DNA from: Fodinibacter sp963763015
GTDB lineage: Bacteria; Actinomycetota; Actinomycetes; Actinomycetales; Dermatophilaceae
Length of the DNA: 64,000 nucleotides
Direction: 5' to 3'
NCBI GenBank assembly: GCA_963763015.1
Contig: CAVXML010000008.1
Coordinates: 1-64,000 of the forward strand
Of the stretch, positions 33,049 through 41,666 are shown in pieces (position 1 is the stretch's first letter; each line of letters begins with the position of its first letter). The position numbers were made by a program, and so were the translations under genes. The notes beneath the pieces were generated by a model. That model saw only the letters and a list, made by a program, of their open reading frames with translations, did not search any database and was not told the origin of the DNA.

Positions 33049-33810
33049 ATGGGGGCCAACGGCTATCGGTCGTCGCCCGACGTGCAGGCGCTGAGCGTCG
33101 TGGCCGACTCCTTGGCGCGCCTGAGCGACGACGTGCGTCACGAGGACCCTGAGCAGGCCCTGCGCGTCCTCATCGGTCGAGGGGGCCAGGAGCTCGTGGA
33201 GGCACGCTGGGCCAGCATCACCGTCCTGCGAGGTGGCACCTTCCGCACCATCGCCAGCACGGCCCCGACCGCAGATGGTGTCGACCGGCTGCAGTACGAG
33301 TTCGGGGCCGGTCCCTGCGTGGATGCCGTGCTGGAGGACACCATGTACCTCACCGGTGACGTCACCGCCGAGAAGCGGTGGGGGGCGTTGGGCCAGCGGC
33401 TCCATGCTGCGTACGGGGTGCGGAGCATGCTCGCGTTCCGCCTCCACCTCCTCGACGAGACGGCCACGATCGCGGGCCTCAACTTCTCGTCCGACCAGCG
33501 CGACGCCTTCTCGGCGGTCGACGTGCAGCGGGGAAAGGTCCTCGCGACGCACTGCGCGCTCCTGGTGAGCGCGAGCCTCGCCCAGGACAAGGCGAGCAAC
33601 CTGTTCAGGGCCCTCCAGAGCAACCGCGAGATCGGGGTCGCCGTCGGCGTCCTCATGGCTCGCCACCACCTGACCCGGGAGCAGGCGTTCGACATCCTGC
33701 GCCTGGCCAGCCAGCGCACCAACCGCAAGGTCAGTGACATCGCTCGGGAGGTCGCGGACACCGGGTCCGACCCGTTCGACTTCGGCCCGGAGGCGATGCC
33801 GTACTCCTGA
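33049..33810 (+). CDS. GAF-ANTAR transcription antitermination regulator
   Basis: A 253-aa cytosolic protein. Residues ~40-160 form a GAF-like sensor domain (SITVLRGGTFRTIAST, YEFGAGPCVDAV, SMLAFRLHLLDETATIAGL), and the C-terminal ~60 residues are an ANTAR domain (ALQSNREIGVAVGVLMARHH, LTREQAFDILRLASQRTNRK, VSDIAREVADT), which binds RNA stem-loops to prevent termination. ATG 33049 is used. It stands 18 bases before the penicillin-binding protein gene on the same strand, so co-transcription is likely. Confidence 0.92.
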   Translation: MGANGYRSSPDVQALSVVADSLARLSDDVRHEDPEQALRVLIGRGGQELVEARWASITVLRGGTFRTIASTAPTADGVDRLQYEFGAGPCVDAVLEDTMYLTGDVTAEKRWGALGQRLHAAYGVRSMLAFRLHLLDETATIAGLNFSSDQRDAFSAVDVQRGKVLATHCALLVSASLAQDKASNLFRALQSNREIGVAVGVLMARHHLTREQAFDILRLASQRTNRKVSDIAREVADTGSDPFDFGPEAMPYS

Positions 33811-33828
33811 CTTGGTTGACTGAGGTCC

Positions 33829-35736
33829 ATGAGGTCCTTGAGGTCCACCAGGGCACGAGTCGCCGTCGTCGCCGTCGTCGTCCTCGTCCTTGCGGTCGGG
33901 CTCGGCGGCGTCCTGTGGTGGCGCCAGCGCGAGGCGGATCGAGACACCGCTGCCCGCGCCGCCGTCACGGCCTTCGTGGCCGGGTGGAACGCCAAGGACA
34001 TGGACGCGGTGCCCTTCGTCGACGAGGGCGTGCCGGAGCAGTTCGCCACTGCCGTCGAGGACCTGGGGGACGCACCGGTGCGGGTGACGGCCGGTACGGT
34101 CGAGCGCGACGGCGACCAGGCGACGGCTGACCTGACCGTCTCGTGGACCCTCCCCGGTGACGTCGCCTGGACGTACGCCGTGCCCGGGCGGGTGGTGCGC
34201 TCGGGGGAGCGCTGGCAGGTGGCGTCTCCCAGCGAGGGTTCGCTCTGGCACCCGGAGCTCGGGCCTGACGAGACGTTCGAGCTGGAGCGCACCTTGGGCG
34301 TGCGCGGTGACCTGCTGGACCGGTCCGGCCAGCCGCTCATGCCGCCCGGCACCGTGTACGCCGTGCAGCTCGATCCCGTCAACGCGACGCCCGAGTCCGC
34401 GGCAGCCCTCGAGGAGGTCGTGGATGTGGACACGGGCACCCTCACGACCGCGCTGGCCAAGGCCACGGCATCCGGGTCCAAGGCGCCGATTCCGGTCATC
34501 ACCTACCGGGAGTCGGACTTCGCCCCGCGCGAGCAGCGGCTCGAGGCGCTCGACGGTGTGCTCGCCGTCGCCTCACAGCAGCCGTTGGCACGCACCCGCA
34601 CGTTCGGGCAGCCGCTCCTCGGCACCTTCGGCGAGGTGACGGCCGAGATGGTCGAGGAGGGGGGCGGGCGCTACGTCGCCGGGGACCGCGCGGGACGAAG
34701 CGGCCTCCAGGCGCAGTACGACGCCCAGCTGGCCGGCGCGACGGGGCTCGCGGTCGCCTCCAGCGGCGGCACCGTGCTCTTCGAGCGGGAACCGACCGAC
34801 GGCACCGACGTTCGCACGACGCTCGACCCCCGGGTGCAGGAGGCAGCCGAGCGGTCGCTGGCCGAGGCGAGGCTGGCGGTGCCGGCGGCGCTCGTCGCGA
34901 TCGACATCCCGACCGGTGACGTGCTCGCCTCCGCGAACTCGCCGTCGACGGGCTTCGACCGCGCCCTGACGGGCAGGTACGCCCCCGGGTCGACCTTCAA
35001 GGTCGCGACGACCTATGCCTACCTCACCCGCGGAATCACGACGCCGACGTCTCGCGTCCCCTGCCCCGAGTCGGTCACCGTCGACGGACGGGAGTTCCGC
35101 AACTACGCCGGTGAGTCGACCAGCGGGACGCCGACGTTCTTCCAGGACTTCACGGTCTCGTGCAACACCGCGTTCGTCGGCCTCTCGGGCGAGCTCGCCT
35201 CGGCCGACCTGAGCGAGGCGGCCCGAGCGCTCGGCGTGGGGGCCGGCTGGGCCGACCGGCTGGGAGTCGACGGCGCGTTCGAGGGCAGCGTCCCTCCCAC
35301 GACCGGCGGGACGGATGCCGCAGCCGCCGCGATCGGCCAGGGCCGCATCGAGGTGTCCCCGCTGTCCCTGGCCGTGATGGCCGGCAGCATCGGGCGGGGG
35401 ACGTTCGTCCCGCCGGTCCTGGTGGAGGCGCCTGACGGGGGGGTCCGGCGGCCCACCCCGCTGGACGGGAGGGCGGTCGCGCAGATCCGCTCGATGATGT
35501 CCTCGGTGGTCGCGGCCGGGACGGCCACGGTCCTGCGCGGGACGCCGGGCGGCCCGGTGCGGGGCAAGACCGGGACCGCGGAGTTCGGCAGCGGCTCGGG
35601 TGCGGTGCCGCGCGTCTGGTTCGTGGGCTACCAGGGCGACGTGGCGTTCGCCGTGCTCGTCGAGGAGGGCACGAGCGGTGGCACGGTGGCGGCCCCGATC
35701 GCGAAGAACTTCCTCAGCCTCCTGGCCACGCCGTGA
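33829..35736 (+). CDS. Class B penicillin-binding protein (transpeptidase)
   Basis: A 635-aa membrane-anchored transpeptidase. An N-terminal helix (VVAVVVLVLAVGLGGVLWW) is followed by an NTF2-like/MecA_N-type domain (AFVAGWNAKDMDAVPFVDE), a PBP dimerisation region, and the transpeptidase with Ser388-x-x-Lys (GSTFK), Ser444-Cys-Asn (SxN) and Lys580-Thr-Gly (KTGTAEF). Such enzymes crosslink peptidoglycan. ATG 33829 has no strong ribosome site, but the family start fits. It follows the ANTAR gene closely. A bidirectional terminator is located at 35774. Confidence 0.92.
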   Translation: MRSLRSTRARVAVVAVVVLVLAVGLGGVLWWRQREADRDTAARAAVTAFVAGWNAKDMDAVPFVDEGVPEQFATAVEDLGDAPVRVTAGTVERDGDQATADLTVSWTLPGDVAWTYAVPGRVVRSGERWQVASPSEGSLWHPELGPDETFELERTLGVRGDLLDRSGQPLMPPGTVYAVQLDPVNATPESAAALEEVVDVDTGTLTTALAKATASGSKAPIPVITYRESDFAPREQRLEALDGVLAVASQQPLARTRTFGQPLLGTFGEVTAEMVEEGGGRYVAGDRAGRSGLQAQYDAQLAGATGLAVASSGGTVLFEREPTDGTDVRTTLDPRVQEAAERSLAEARLAVPAALVAIDIPTGDVLASANSPSTGFDRALTGRYAPGSTFKVATTYAYLTRGITTPTSRVPCPESVTVDGREFRNYAGESTSGTPTFFQDFTVSCNTAFVGLSGELASADLSEAARALGVGAGWADRLGVDGAFEGSVPPTTGGTDAAAAAIGQGRIEVSPLSLAVMAGSIGRGTFVPPVLVEAPDGGVRRPTPLDGRAVAQIRSMMSSVVAAGTATVLRGTPGGPVRGKTGTAEFGSGSGAVPRVWFVGYQGDVAFAVLVEEGTSGGTVAAPIAKNFLSLLATP

Positions 35737-35773
35737 CACCCGCGCCATGGGCCCGACGAAGGGGGCGGGACAG

Positions 35774-35810
35774 GCGAGGGCCCCGCCCGGCATCCGGACG
35801 GGGCCCTCGC
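35774..35810. terminator. Bidirectional terminator between PBP and cold-shock genes
   Basis: GCGAGGGCCCCG pairs perfectly with CGGGGCCCTCGC over a 13-base loop. It lies between the two convergent genes. Confidence 0.75.
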
Positions 35811-35830
35811 TCGGCTCGCGCCGAACCAGG

Positions 35831-36034
35831 TCAGATGGGGCGGACCTGGTCGGCCTGCGGGCCCTTGGGGCCCTGGGTGACCTCGAACTCGACCCGCTGG
35901 GCCTCCTCGAGGCTGCGGTAACCCTGGACGTCGATGGCGGAGTAGTGAACGAACACGTCGGGTCCGCCGCCGTCCTGGGCGATGAACCCGAAGCCCTTCT
36001 CAGCGTTGAACCACTTCACGGTGCCCTGTGCCAT
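35831..36034 (-). CDS. Cold-shock protein (CspA family)
   Basis: A 67-aa OB-fold protein with RNP1 (KGFGFI), RNP2 (VFVHYSAI) and the family start MAQGTVKWFNAEKGFGF, ending in GPKGPQADQVRPI. It binds single-stranded nucleic acids. ATG 36034 is preceded by a leader (over 150 bases to the next gene), typical of cold-shock mRNAs. Confidence 0.95.
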   Translation of the reverse strand: MAQGTVKWFNAEKGFGFIAQDGGGPDVFVHYSAIDVQGYRSLEEAQRVEFEVTQGPKGPQADQVRPI

Positions 36035-36238
36035 ATCGGGGATGACTCTTTCTGTGTGTAGCACGCCGGTCGGCACACGTCGTGCCGATCGTGGATGCGA
36101 ACTCCAGTCCCCTTGTGGCTCGTTGGTGTTCGACCTGCGAGGAAATGCTGTTGCTGCAACCGCCAGCGACGCTAGCACGCAGCACGGCCCCGTGCGCGTC
36201 GCGTCAGGCACCTTTCGTGGACGAGACCGAGGAGATCC

Positions 36239-36637
36239 TCAGGTCGCCGGGGCCTTGACCGCGAGGACGTCGCAGGACGCGTCGAGCAGCACCTGCTGCG
36301 CCGTGGAGCCGGTGATGAGCTTGCCGAGCGGGCTCCTGCGCCGCAGGCCGATGACGATGAGCCGCGCATCGGTCTCCGCGGCCGCGTCGAGCAGCTCGTC
36401 CGCCGGCGCGAGGCCCCGGGTCGGCTGCCGGATCTCGTGGTCGATGCCCCGAGCGGTGAGCTGGGCGTCGAGCGCGTCGATGTCCTGCGCCGAGGCGAAG
36501 CTGGGGTCGTTGTAGTCGCCGTGGTGGCCGGTGTTGACGACGACCAGCCGCATGCCGCGAAGCTCTGCCTCTGCGATGGCCGTGTCCACGGCGGCCAGCC
36601 CTTCCGGGCGGGGGATGTAGCCGACGACGATGGTCAT
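36239..36637 (-). CDS. Universal stress protein (UspA family)
   Basis: A 132-aa single-domain Usp: MTIVVGYIPRPEGLAAVDTA with the strand-1 ATP-pocket region, RLVVVNTG, and the ATP-binding G-x2-G-x9-G-[ST] segment in VIGLRRRSPLGKLITGSTAQ. These proteins bind ATP and help during starvation or hypoxia. ATG 36637 is used. It lies in the same direction as the FrcBCA-type operon but separated by a terminator at 36678. Confidence 0.9.
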   Translation of the reverse strand: MTIVVGYIPRPEGLAAVDTAIAEAELRGMRLVVVNTGHHGDYNDPSFASAQDIDALDAQLTARGIDHEIRQPTRGLAPADELLDAAAETDARLIVIGLRRRSPLGKLITGSTAQQVLLDASCDVLAVKAPAT

Positions 36638-36677
36638 GGTGGCCTCCGGATCTGGTCGGTGGTTCGGGGGTGGGGAC

Positions 36678-36716
36678 GGGACGCCGCACCTGGTCGTCCG
36701 TCAGGTGCGGCGTCCC
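36678..36716 (-). terminator. Terminator of sugar ABC transporter operon
   Basis: GGGACGCCGCACCTG pairs perfectly with CAGGTGCGGCGTCCC (15 bp) over a 9-base loop, 34 bases past the FrcA-like stop at 36750. Confidence 0.8.
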
Positions 36717-36749
36717 GCGTTCGTCAGGGCGCCGTGCGCGTGGTGCGCG

Positions 36750-37580
36750 TCACGACTCGAGCGTCTTCGCGCCGGTCATGATCGCCACGCCCTCGCCCAT
36801 GTCGTGGGACTGCGGGGTGATGACTCCGGCACAGCCACCGAGGCGCTGGATGTGGATCCGGTCGGCCGCCTCCCAGACGTGGGGCATGTTGTGGCTGATG
36901 AGGATGACGGCCAACCCGCTGTCGCGCAGCTGCTTGACCATGTCGAGGACCATCCCCGACTCCTTGACGCCGAGGGCCGCGGTCGGCTCGTCGAGGACGA
37001 CGACCTTGCTCCCGAATGCCGCGGCCCGAGCCACGGCCACTGCCTGGCGCTGACCACCGGAGAGCGTCTCGACCGCCTGACCCATGTTCTGGATCGTCTG
37101 GATGCCGAGCTTCTGCACGGACTGGCCCGCGCGCTCCTTCATGCCCTTCTTGTCGAGCATCCGCAGCACGGAGCCGAGCGGTCCCGGCCGGCGCTCCTCG
37201 CGCGCGAGGTAGAGGTTGCTCGCGATGTCGAGTGCCGGGATGACGGCCAGCTGCTGGTAGACCGTCTCGATGCCGGCCTCACGAGCGTCCTGCGGGCGCT
37301 TGAAGCTCACCGGCTGGCCCTCGAGGAAGACCTCGCCGGTGTCCTGCTGGTAGGCGCCGGTGAGGCACTTGATCAGGGTCGACTTGCCCGCACCGTTGTC
37401 GCCGATGACCGCGAGAACCTCGCCCCGGTACAGGTCGACGTCGACACCGTCGAGGCCGATGACGCGCCCGAAGGTGATGACGAGGTCCCTTGCCGAGAGG
37501 ATGGGCTCGGCGTCGTAGACGGCGCGCTTCTCCTCGGGGAGGTGGTCCACGGTCAGGGGGAGCCGTTCGATGGTGCTCAT
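36750..37580 (-). CDS. frcA: Sugar ABC transporter ATP-binding protein, FrcA-like
   Basis: A 276-aa single-domain ABC ATPase with Walker A GDNGAGKST, signature LSGGQRQAVAVA and Walker B VVVLDEPTAALGVKE. The tracts IETVYQQLAVIPALDIASN and TIQNMGQAVETLSGGQ and the terminal AIMTGAKTLES match FrcA-type fructose-transporter ATPases, which carry one ABC domain rather than two. It energises uptake by the permease (37639) and binding protein (38667). ATG 37580; distance to the permease stop is 58 bases. It is the last gene of the operon. Confidence 0.9.
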   Translation of the reverse strand: MSTIERLPLTVDHLPEEKRAVYDAEPILSARDLVITFGRVIGLDGVDVDLYRGEVLAVIGDNGAGKSTLIKCLTGAYQQDTGEVFLEGQPVSFKRPQDAREAGIETVYQQLAVIPALDIASNLYLAREERRPGPLGSVLRMLDKKGMKERAGQSVQKLGIQTIQNMGQAVETLSGGQRQAVAVARAAAFGSKVVVLDEPTAALGVKESGMVLDMVKQLRDSGLAVILISHNMPHVWEAADRIHIQRLGGCAGVITPQSHDMGEGVAIMTGAKTLES

Positions 37581-37638
37581 CGGGGCCCCCGGGAAGTATC
37601 GGAGCGACGAAGGAGCGCAGAACTTTCTTGGGTGATGT

Positions 37639-38661
37639 TCATGCCTTCACCTTCCGGATCCACTGGTCGACCGAGACGGCGACGATGACGAGGACACCGA
37701 TCGCGAGGAGCCGCCACTGCTGGTCGACTCCGGCGAGTGAGAGCCCGAGGGTGAACGACCCGACGATGAGGGCACCGAGGAGGCTGCCGATCAGCCCGCC
37801 GCGGCCGCCGAAGAGGCTCGTGCCGCCGATGACGACAGCGGTGATGCTGTCGAGGTTGGCGTCCGGGATGCCGTTCGCGGTCGCCGAGCCCGCGCGGCCG
37901 ATCTGGATCCACGCCGCGAAGCCGTAGATCAGGCCGGCCACGGTGTACACGCTGAGCAGGATCCGCTTGCTCGCCACACCGGAGAGGCGGGCCGACTCGG
38001 GGTCGTCACCGACCGCGAAGATGTGCCGGCCCCACGCGGTCTGGGTGAGGGCGAACCCGACGATGGCGTACAGCAGCAGGACCATGACCACACCCACGGT
38101 GACCCGGAACGGGCCGACCGAGAACGTCTCACCAGTGACGTTGATGATGTCGGGCAGCCGGTTGTTCTGGATGCTCGAGCCACCGGAGTAGAGCAGGGCG
38201 ATCGCCGTGAAGATCGACAGCGTGCCGAGCGTCACGATGAACGGCGGCAGCCCGACCCGGGTCACGAGCAGGCCGTTGAGCGCTCCGGCTCCCACCGCGA
38301 GCGCGATGCCGATGAGGATGGCCAGGAACCCGTTCATCCCGTTCTCGGCGGCGAGGGTCGCCATGACCATCATCGCGAGGATGGTGATGGCGCCGACCGA
38401 CAGGTCGATGCCGGCGGTGAGGATGACCAGGGTCTGCCCGATGGCGAGGCACGCGACGACGGCGACCTGCTGGAAGAGCAGGGACTGCGCGTTGGGCGAG
38501 GCGAACCGGGGGTTGAGGATCGAGAAGACGATGAACGTCAGCACGAGCAGGAAGAGCGGGCTCAGCCACGGGTGGCCGTGGAGCAGGTGCTGGATCCTCT
38601 GGACGGGGCTCTGCCGCCGCCGAGCGAACTCGGCGGCAGCAGCCGATGTGGACGACGACAT
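37639..38661 (-). CDS. frcC: Sugar ABC transporter permease, FrcC/RbsC family
   Basis: A 340-aa integral membrane protein with about ten helices (LSPLFLLVLTFIVFSILNPR, QVAVVACLAIGQTLVILTAG and onward). It shows the BPD_transp_2 family motif IDLSVGAITIL and the EAA-like NGLLVTRVGLPPFIVTLGT and GGTSLFGGRGGLIGSLLGAL. It forms the channel for the substrate delivered by the lipoprotein encoded upstream. ATG 38661 overlaps near the previous stop (5-base gap), showing tight coupling. Confidence 0.92.
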   Translation of the reverse strand: MSSSTSAAAAEFARRRQSPVQRIQHLLHGHPWLSPLFLLVLTFIVFSILNPRFASPNAQSLLFQQVAVVACLAIGQTLVILTAGIDLSVGAITILAMMVMATLAAENGMNGFLAILIGIALAVGAGALNGLLVTRVGLPPFIVTLGTLSIFTAIALLYSGGSSIQNNRLPDIINVTGETFSVGPFRVTVGVVMVLLLYAIVGFALTQTAWGRHIFAVGDDPESARLSGVASKRILLSVYTVAGLIYGFAAWIQIGRAGSATANGIPDANLDSITAVVIGGTSLFGGRGGLIGSLLGALIVGSFTLGLSLAGVDQQWRLLAIGVLVIVAVSVDQWIRKVKA

Positions 38662-38666
38662 CGAGG

Positions 38667-39776
38667 TCAGCCCCAGCAGATCTTCAGGGCTTCGTCGGTG
38701 GTGATGCTCTCGACACCCTCCGCCGGCTTGTCGGTCACCAGCGCGACGCCGGTGTTGAAGAAGTCGAGGCCCTCGGTGGTGGTCGGCTTCTCGCCGCCAC
38801 GCGCGATCTTCGCGATGGCCTCCATGCCGAGCGTCGCCATCTTCAGCGGGTACTGCTGGGCGGTGGCGCCGATCGTGCCGTCCTTGACGGAGTTGACGCC
38901 GGCGCAGCCGCCGTCGACCGAGACGACGAGGGCGTCGGTGATGCCCGCGGCCTTGAGGGCCGCAGAGGCGCCGACCGCGGCCGGCTCGTTGATCGTGTAG
39001 ACCACGTTGATGCCGTCGCTGCCGGTCAGGCACGTCTCCATGGCCGTGCGGCCACCGTCCTCGGCGCCGTTGCTCGGCTCGTTGCAGACGATCGTGTAGT
39101 CGCCGCCCTTGCCGCCGGTGTACTTGCCGGTCGCGGCCTCGTCGCCGTTCTTCTTCGGGTCGGCCACGTCGATGCCCATGCCCTCGAGGAAGCCCTGGTC
39201 ACGGTCGTAGTCGACGGAGACGATCTTGTCGTTGAAGAGGTCGAGCAGCGCGATGGTCGCCGGCTGGCCGTCGAGCGTCGTCGCGGCCCACTCGCCGATG
39301 AGCTGTCCGGCGAGGCGGTTGTCCGTGGCGAACGTGATGTCGACGGTGTCCGGCGGGTCGGGCGGGGTGTCGAGGGCGATGACGAAGAGCCCGGCGTCGC
39401 GGGCCTTCGTGATGGCGTCGTTGACACCGGTCGACATGGGGGTGATCAGGATCCCCTTGTCACCACGGACGACGGCCTGCTCGATCGCGGCGATCTGGCC
39501 CGCGTCGTCACCCTCCTGCTTGCCGGAGGCGATGGTGAGGTCGACGTTGTTCTTGTCGGCGTCGGCCTGGGCACCCTTCTGCATGGCGACGAAGAAGGGG
39601 TTGGACGAGTCCTTCGTGATGAGGGAGACGCCGACCTTCTCGGAGGCGTCGCCCGAGGAGCCGGAGTCGGCGTCGTCGGAGCCGCAGGCGGCCGCGCCGA
39701 GGGCCAGGCCGACGATGCCGGCGGACGCGAGCACCCTGCGCGCCGTGCGCGAGGGTGAGAGCTGACGGATGTGCAT
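38667..39776 (-). CDS. frcB: Sugar-binding lipoprotein, FrcB-like
   Basis: A 369-aa periplasmic-binding-protein-type lipoprotein: signal with lipobox GLALGAAACGSD, then a type-I binding fold (VGVSLITKDSSNPFFVAMQK, QAVVRGDKGILITPMSTGVND, NRLAGQLIGEWAATT, VVSVDGGCAGVNSVKDG). The last part with CNEPSNGAEDGGRTAMETCL includes two cysteines. It captures a sugar, probably fructose or a related monosaccharide (by similarity of the whole operon to FrcBCA). ATG 39776; the operator region lies just upstream. First gene of the operon, divergent from the LacI gene. Confidence 0.9.
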   Translation of the reverse strand: MHIRQLSPSRTARRVLASAGIVGLALGAAACGSDDADSGSSGDASEKVGVSLITKDSSNPFFVAMQKGAQADADKNNVDLTIASGKQEGDDAGQIAAIEQAVVRGDKGILITPMSTGVNDAITKARDAGLFVIALDTPPDPPDTVDITFATDNRLAGQLIGEWAATTLDGQPATIALLDLFNDKIVSVDYDRDQGFLEGMGIDVADPKKNGDEAATGKYTGGKGGDYTIVCNEPSNGAEDGGRTAMETCLTGSDGINVVYTINEPAAVGASAALKAAGITDALVVSVDGGCAGVNSVKDGTIGATAQQYPLKMATLGMEAIAKIARGGEKPTTTEGLDFFNTGVALVTDKPAEGVESITTDEALKICWG

Positions 39777-39818
39777 GGGGCGAACTCTCCTTTGAGTCTG
39801 AACTGGACGACCGCGTCG

Positions 39819-39832
39819 TGACAACGTTGTCA
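39819..39832. promoter_or_regulatory. LacI operator 1
   Basis: TGACAACGTTGTCA, a perfect palindrome centred on CG, typical of LacI-family repressors. It lies 43 bases upstream of the FrcB-like start. Second copy at 39897. Confidence 0.8.
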
Positions 39833-39896
39833 GCGACATGTCTAGCGGCTGCTTGCGCAAACGTCAAGCCATGGAGTACACATCGTGATGTGAAGG

Positions 39897-39910
39897 TGAC
39901 ATCGTTGTCA
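39897..39910. promoter_or_regulatory. LacI operator 2
   Basis: TGACATCGTTGTCA, matching operator 1 in 13 of 14 positions. Its centre is 78 bases from that of operator 1 and 22 bases before the LacI start. Confidence 0.75.
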
Positions 39911-39931
39911 GGCCGGTCGTCGCGCGCCACG

Positions 39932-40930
39932 ATGCGCGACGTCGCCGCACTGGCGGGGGTGAGCCTGAAGACCGTGTCGCGCGTCGTCAACGACGAGCCG
40001 GGCGTCTCGGCCGAGATCCGCGAGCGCGTGGGGGCGGCCGTCGCGCGCCTGGACTACCGGCCCAACATGGCCGCGAGCAACCTGCGTCGCACCGGAGCGC
40101 GCACCGGACTCGTGGGCGCCCTCGTCCAGGACCTGTCGAACTCCTTCTCCGCCGGGCTGCTGCGGGCGCTCGAGGACTCGGCGCGTCAGCACGGCACCGC
40201 GGTCCTGGCGGCGAGCCTCGACGAGGGTGCGGACCGGGAGCAGGAGCTCGTCCACGACCTGATCTCCCGTCGGGTCGACGGCCTCGTCATCATGCCCGCG
40301 ACACCACGGCAGGAGTACCTCGTCGCCGAGCTGCGCACCGGCACTCCGGCCGTGTTCGTCGACCGGCCACCCCGCGGGATCGACGTCGACTCGGTCACCG
40401 TCGACAACGTCGGTGGTGCTCGCGCCGCCACCGAGCACCTGCTCGCCCAGGGCCACCGTCGGATCGCGGCCCTGAGCGACACGCGCACGATCCACACGGC
40501 ATCCACCCGGCTGGTGGGGTTCACCGAGGCGTATGCCGCGCGCGGCCTGCGGCCCGACCCGGGCCTCGTGGTGCCCGACCTGCGCTCCCCCGAGGAGGCG
40601 ACGCGCGCCATGCACGCCCTGCTCGCCTTGGACGACCCGCCCACGGCGGTGTTCACGGCGCGCAACATCCTGTCCTCGGGGGTGGTGCGGGCCCTCGCCG
40701 AACGAGGGCTGCGCCGCGAGGTGGCCCTCGTCGGGTTCGACGACTTCCCCATGGCCGACCTGCTCGACCCCCCGCTCACCGTCATGCGGCAGGACGTCGG
40801 GAGGATCGGGCGGGCGGTGGCCCACATGCTGTTCGAGCGGATCGCCGGAGACGCCTCACCGCCTCGGCACGTCGTGCTCGAGCCGTTTCTCGTGGAGCGC
40901 GGGTCGGGCGAGATCCCCCCACCGCCCTGA
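39932..40930 (+). CDS. LacI-family transcriptional repressor of the sugar transporter
   Basis: A 332-aa regulator: helix-turn-helix MRDVAALAGVSLKTVSRVVN with hinge helix (YRPNMAASNLRRTGA), then the type-I sugar-sensing domain (VLAASLDEGADREQELVHDL, VDGLVIMPATPRQEYLV, ALVGFDDFPMADLLDPPLTV and MRQDVGRIGRAVAHMLFER). The ATG at 39932 gives the canonical HTH start; the same frame is open to 39755, so an upstream start cannot be excluded. It is divergent from the frcBCA-like operon with two operators between, so it probably represses both sides until a sugar signal binds. Confidence 0.92.
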   Translation: MRDVAALAGVSLKTVSRVVNDEPGVSAEIRERVGAAVARLDYRPNMAASNLRRTGARTGLVGALVQDLSNSFSAGLLRALEDSARQHGTAVLAASLDEGADREQELVHDLISRRVDGLVIMPATPRQEYLVAELRTGTPAVFVDRPPRGIDVDSVTVDNVGGARAATEHLLAQGHRRIAALSDTRTIHTASTRLVGFTEAYAARGLRPDPGLVVPDLRSPEEATRAMHALLALDDPPTAVFTARNILSSGVVRALAERGLRREVALVGFDDFPMADLLDPPLTVMRQDVGRIGRAVAHMLFERIAGDASPPRHVVLEPFLVERGSGEIPPPP

Positions 40931-41031
40931 CCTTCCCGCCCCATGCTGGACCTTCGCCTGCGTTCCGCAACCGTGACGCCGCCAAGCACAAGGTTCTCGC
41001 GCCAAGGCGCCGTTCGACCCCGGACGCCGGG

Positions 41032-41118
41032 CGGAGGGCGTGGGATTCGAACCCACGAGACGGTTGCCCGCCTAGCGGTTTTCAAGACCGCCGCACTAGG
41101 CCACTATGCGAGCCCTCC
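41032..41118 (-). tRNA. tRNA-Ser(UGA)
   Basis: Long-variable-arm tRNA of 87 bases: acceptor GGAGGGC/GCCCTCC, anticodon stem GCGGT/ACCGC with loop CTTGAAA (anticodon TGA), variable arm GGCGGGCAACCGTC and T-arm GTGGGTTCGAATCCCAC. No CCA encoded. Confidence 0.88.
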
Positions 41119-41280
41119 TCACGGTTCCGGACGCCCGGCCGGCACAACGTCCGGTCCTCGGGAGTGCGACACCGCGACAGGGAGTCTGCCACGCCCGCGC
41201 CGCAGCCTGCGGGGCAGCGCCGGAGGCGGGTCTCCACCGCCGTCCGCAGGTAGGGTCGGAGGTCGACGAAAGGAGCCACC

Positions 41281-41622
41281 ATGGCGAAGCTGACCTTCAT
41301 CGCCGGCCTCGCCGCCGGCTACGTCCTCGGGGCGCGAGCCGGCCGGCAACGGTACGAACAGATCCGCCGCACCTCGGGCAAGGTCTGGAACTCCGGGGCG
41401 GTGCAGAAGCAGGTCGGGACCGCCAAGGAGGTGGCGCGCACGAAGGCGGCCCCCGTGGTCGCCGACATGGTGGCCGACGCCGCCCGGGCCACCGGTGACC
41501 GCCTGCGCTCGACCCGCACGGTGGCGGGGGAGGCCGTCAACGGCTCCTCGACGGCGACCTCGGACGGTGCGCCGTCCGCCGACCCCTGGGCGAGCGCGAC
41601 GCGCACCGACGGCGCGGCCTGA
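41281..41622 (+). CDS. YtxH-like small membrane-associated protein
   Basis: A 113-aa protein with a short N-terminal hydrophobic segment (LTFIAGLAAGYVLGARAG) and a helical tail rich in Ala and basic residues (RQRYEQIRRTSGKVWNSG). Similar proteins are common in actinobacteria and usually called YtxH domain or hypothetical. Ribosome site AGGAG lies just before ATG 41281. It is a single gene. Confidence 0.75.
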   Translation: MAKLTFIAGLAAGYVLGARAGRQRYEQIRRTSGKVWNSGAVQKQVGTAKEVARTKAAPVVADMVADAARATGDRLRSTRTVAGEAVNGSSTATSDGAPSADPWASATRTDGAA

Positions 41623-41666
41623 GCCTTCGCCGAGCCGGCGGAGGGGTGGCCAGATGGCCGGCGGGG

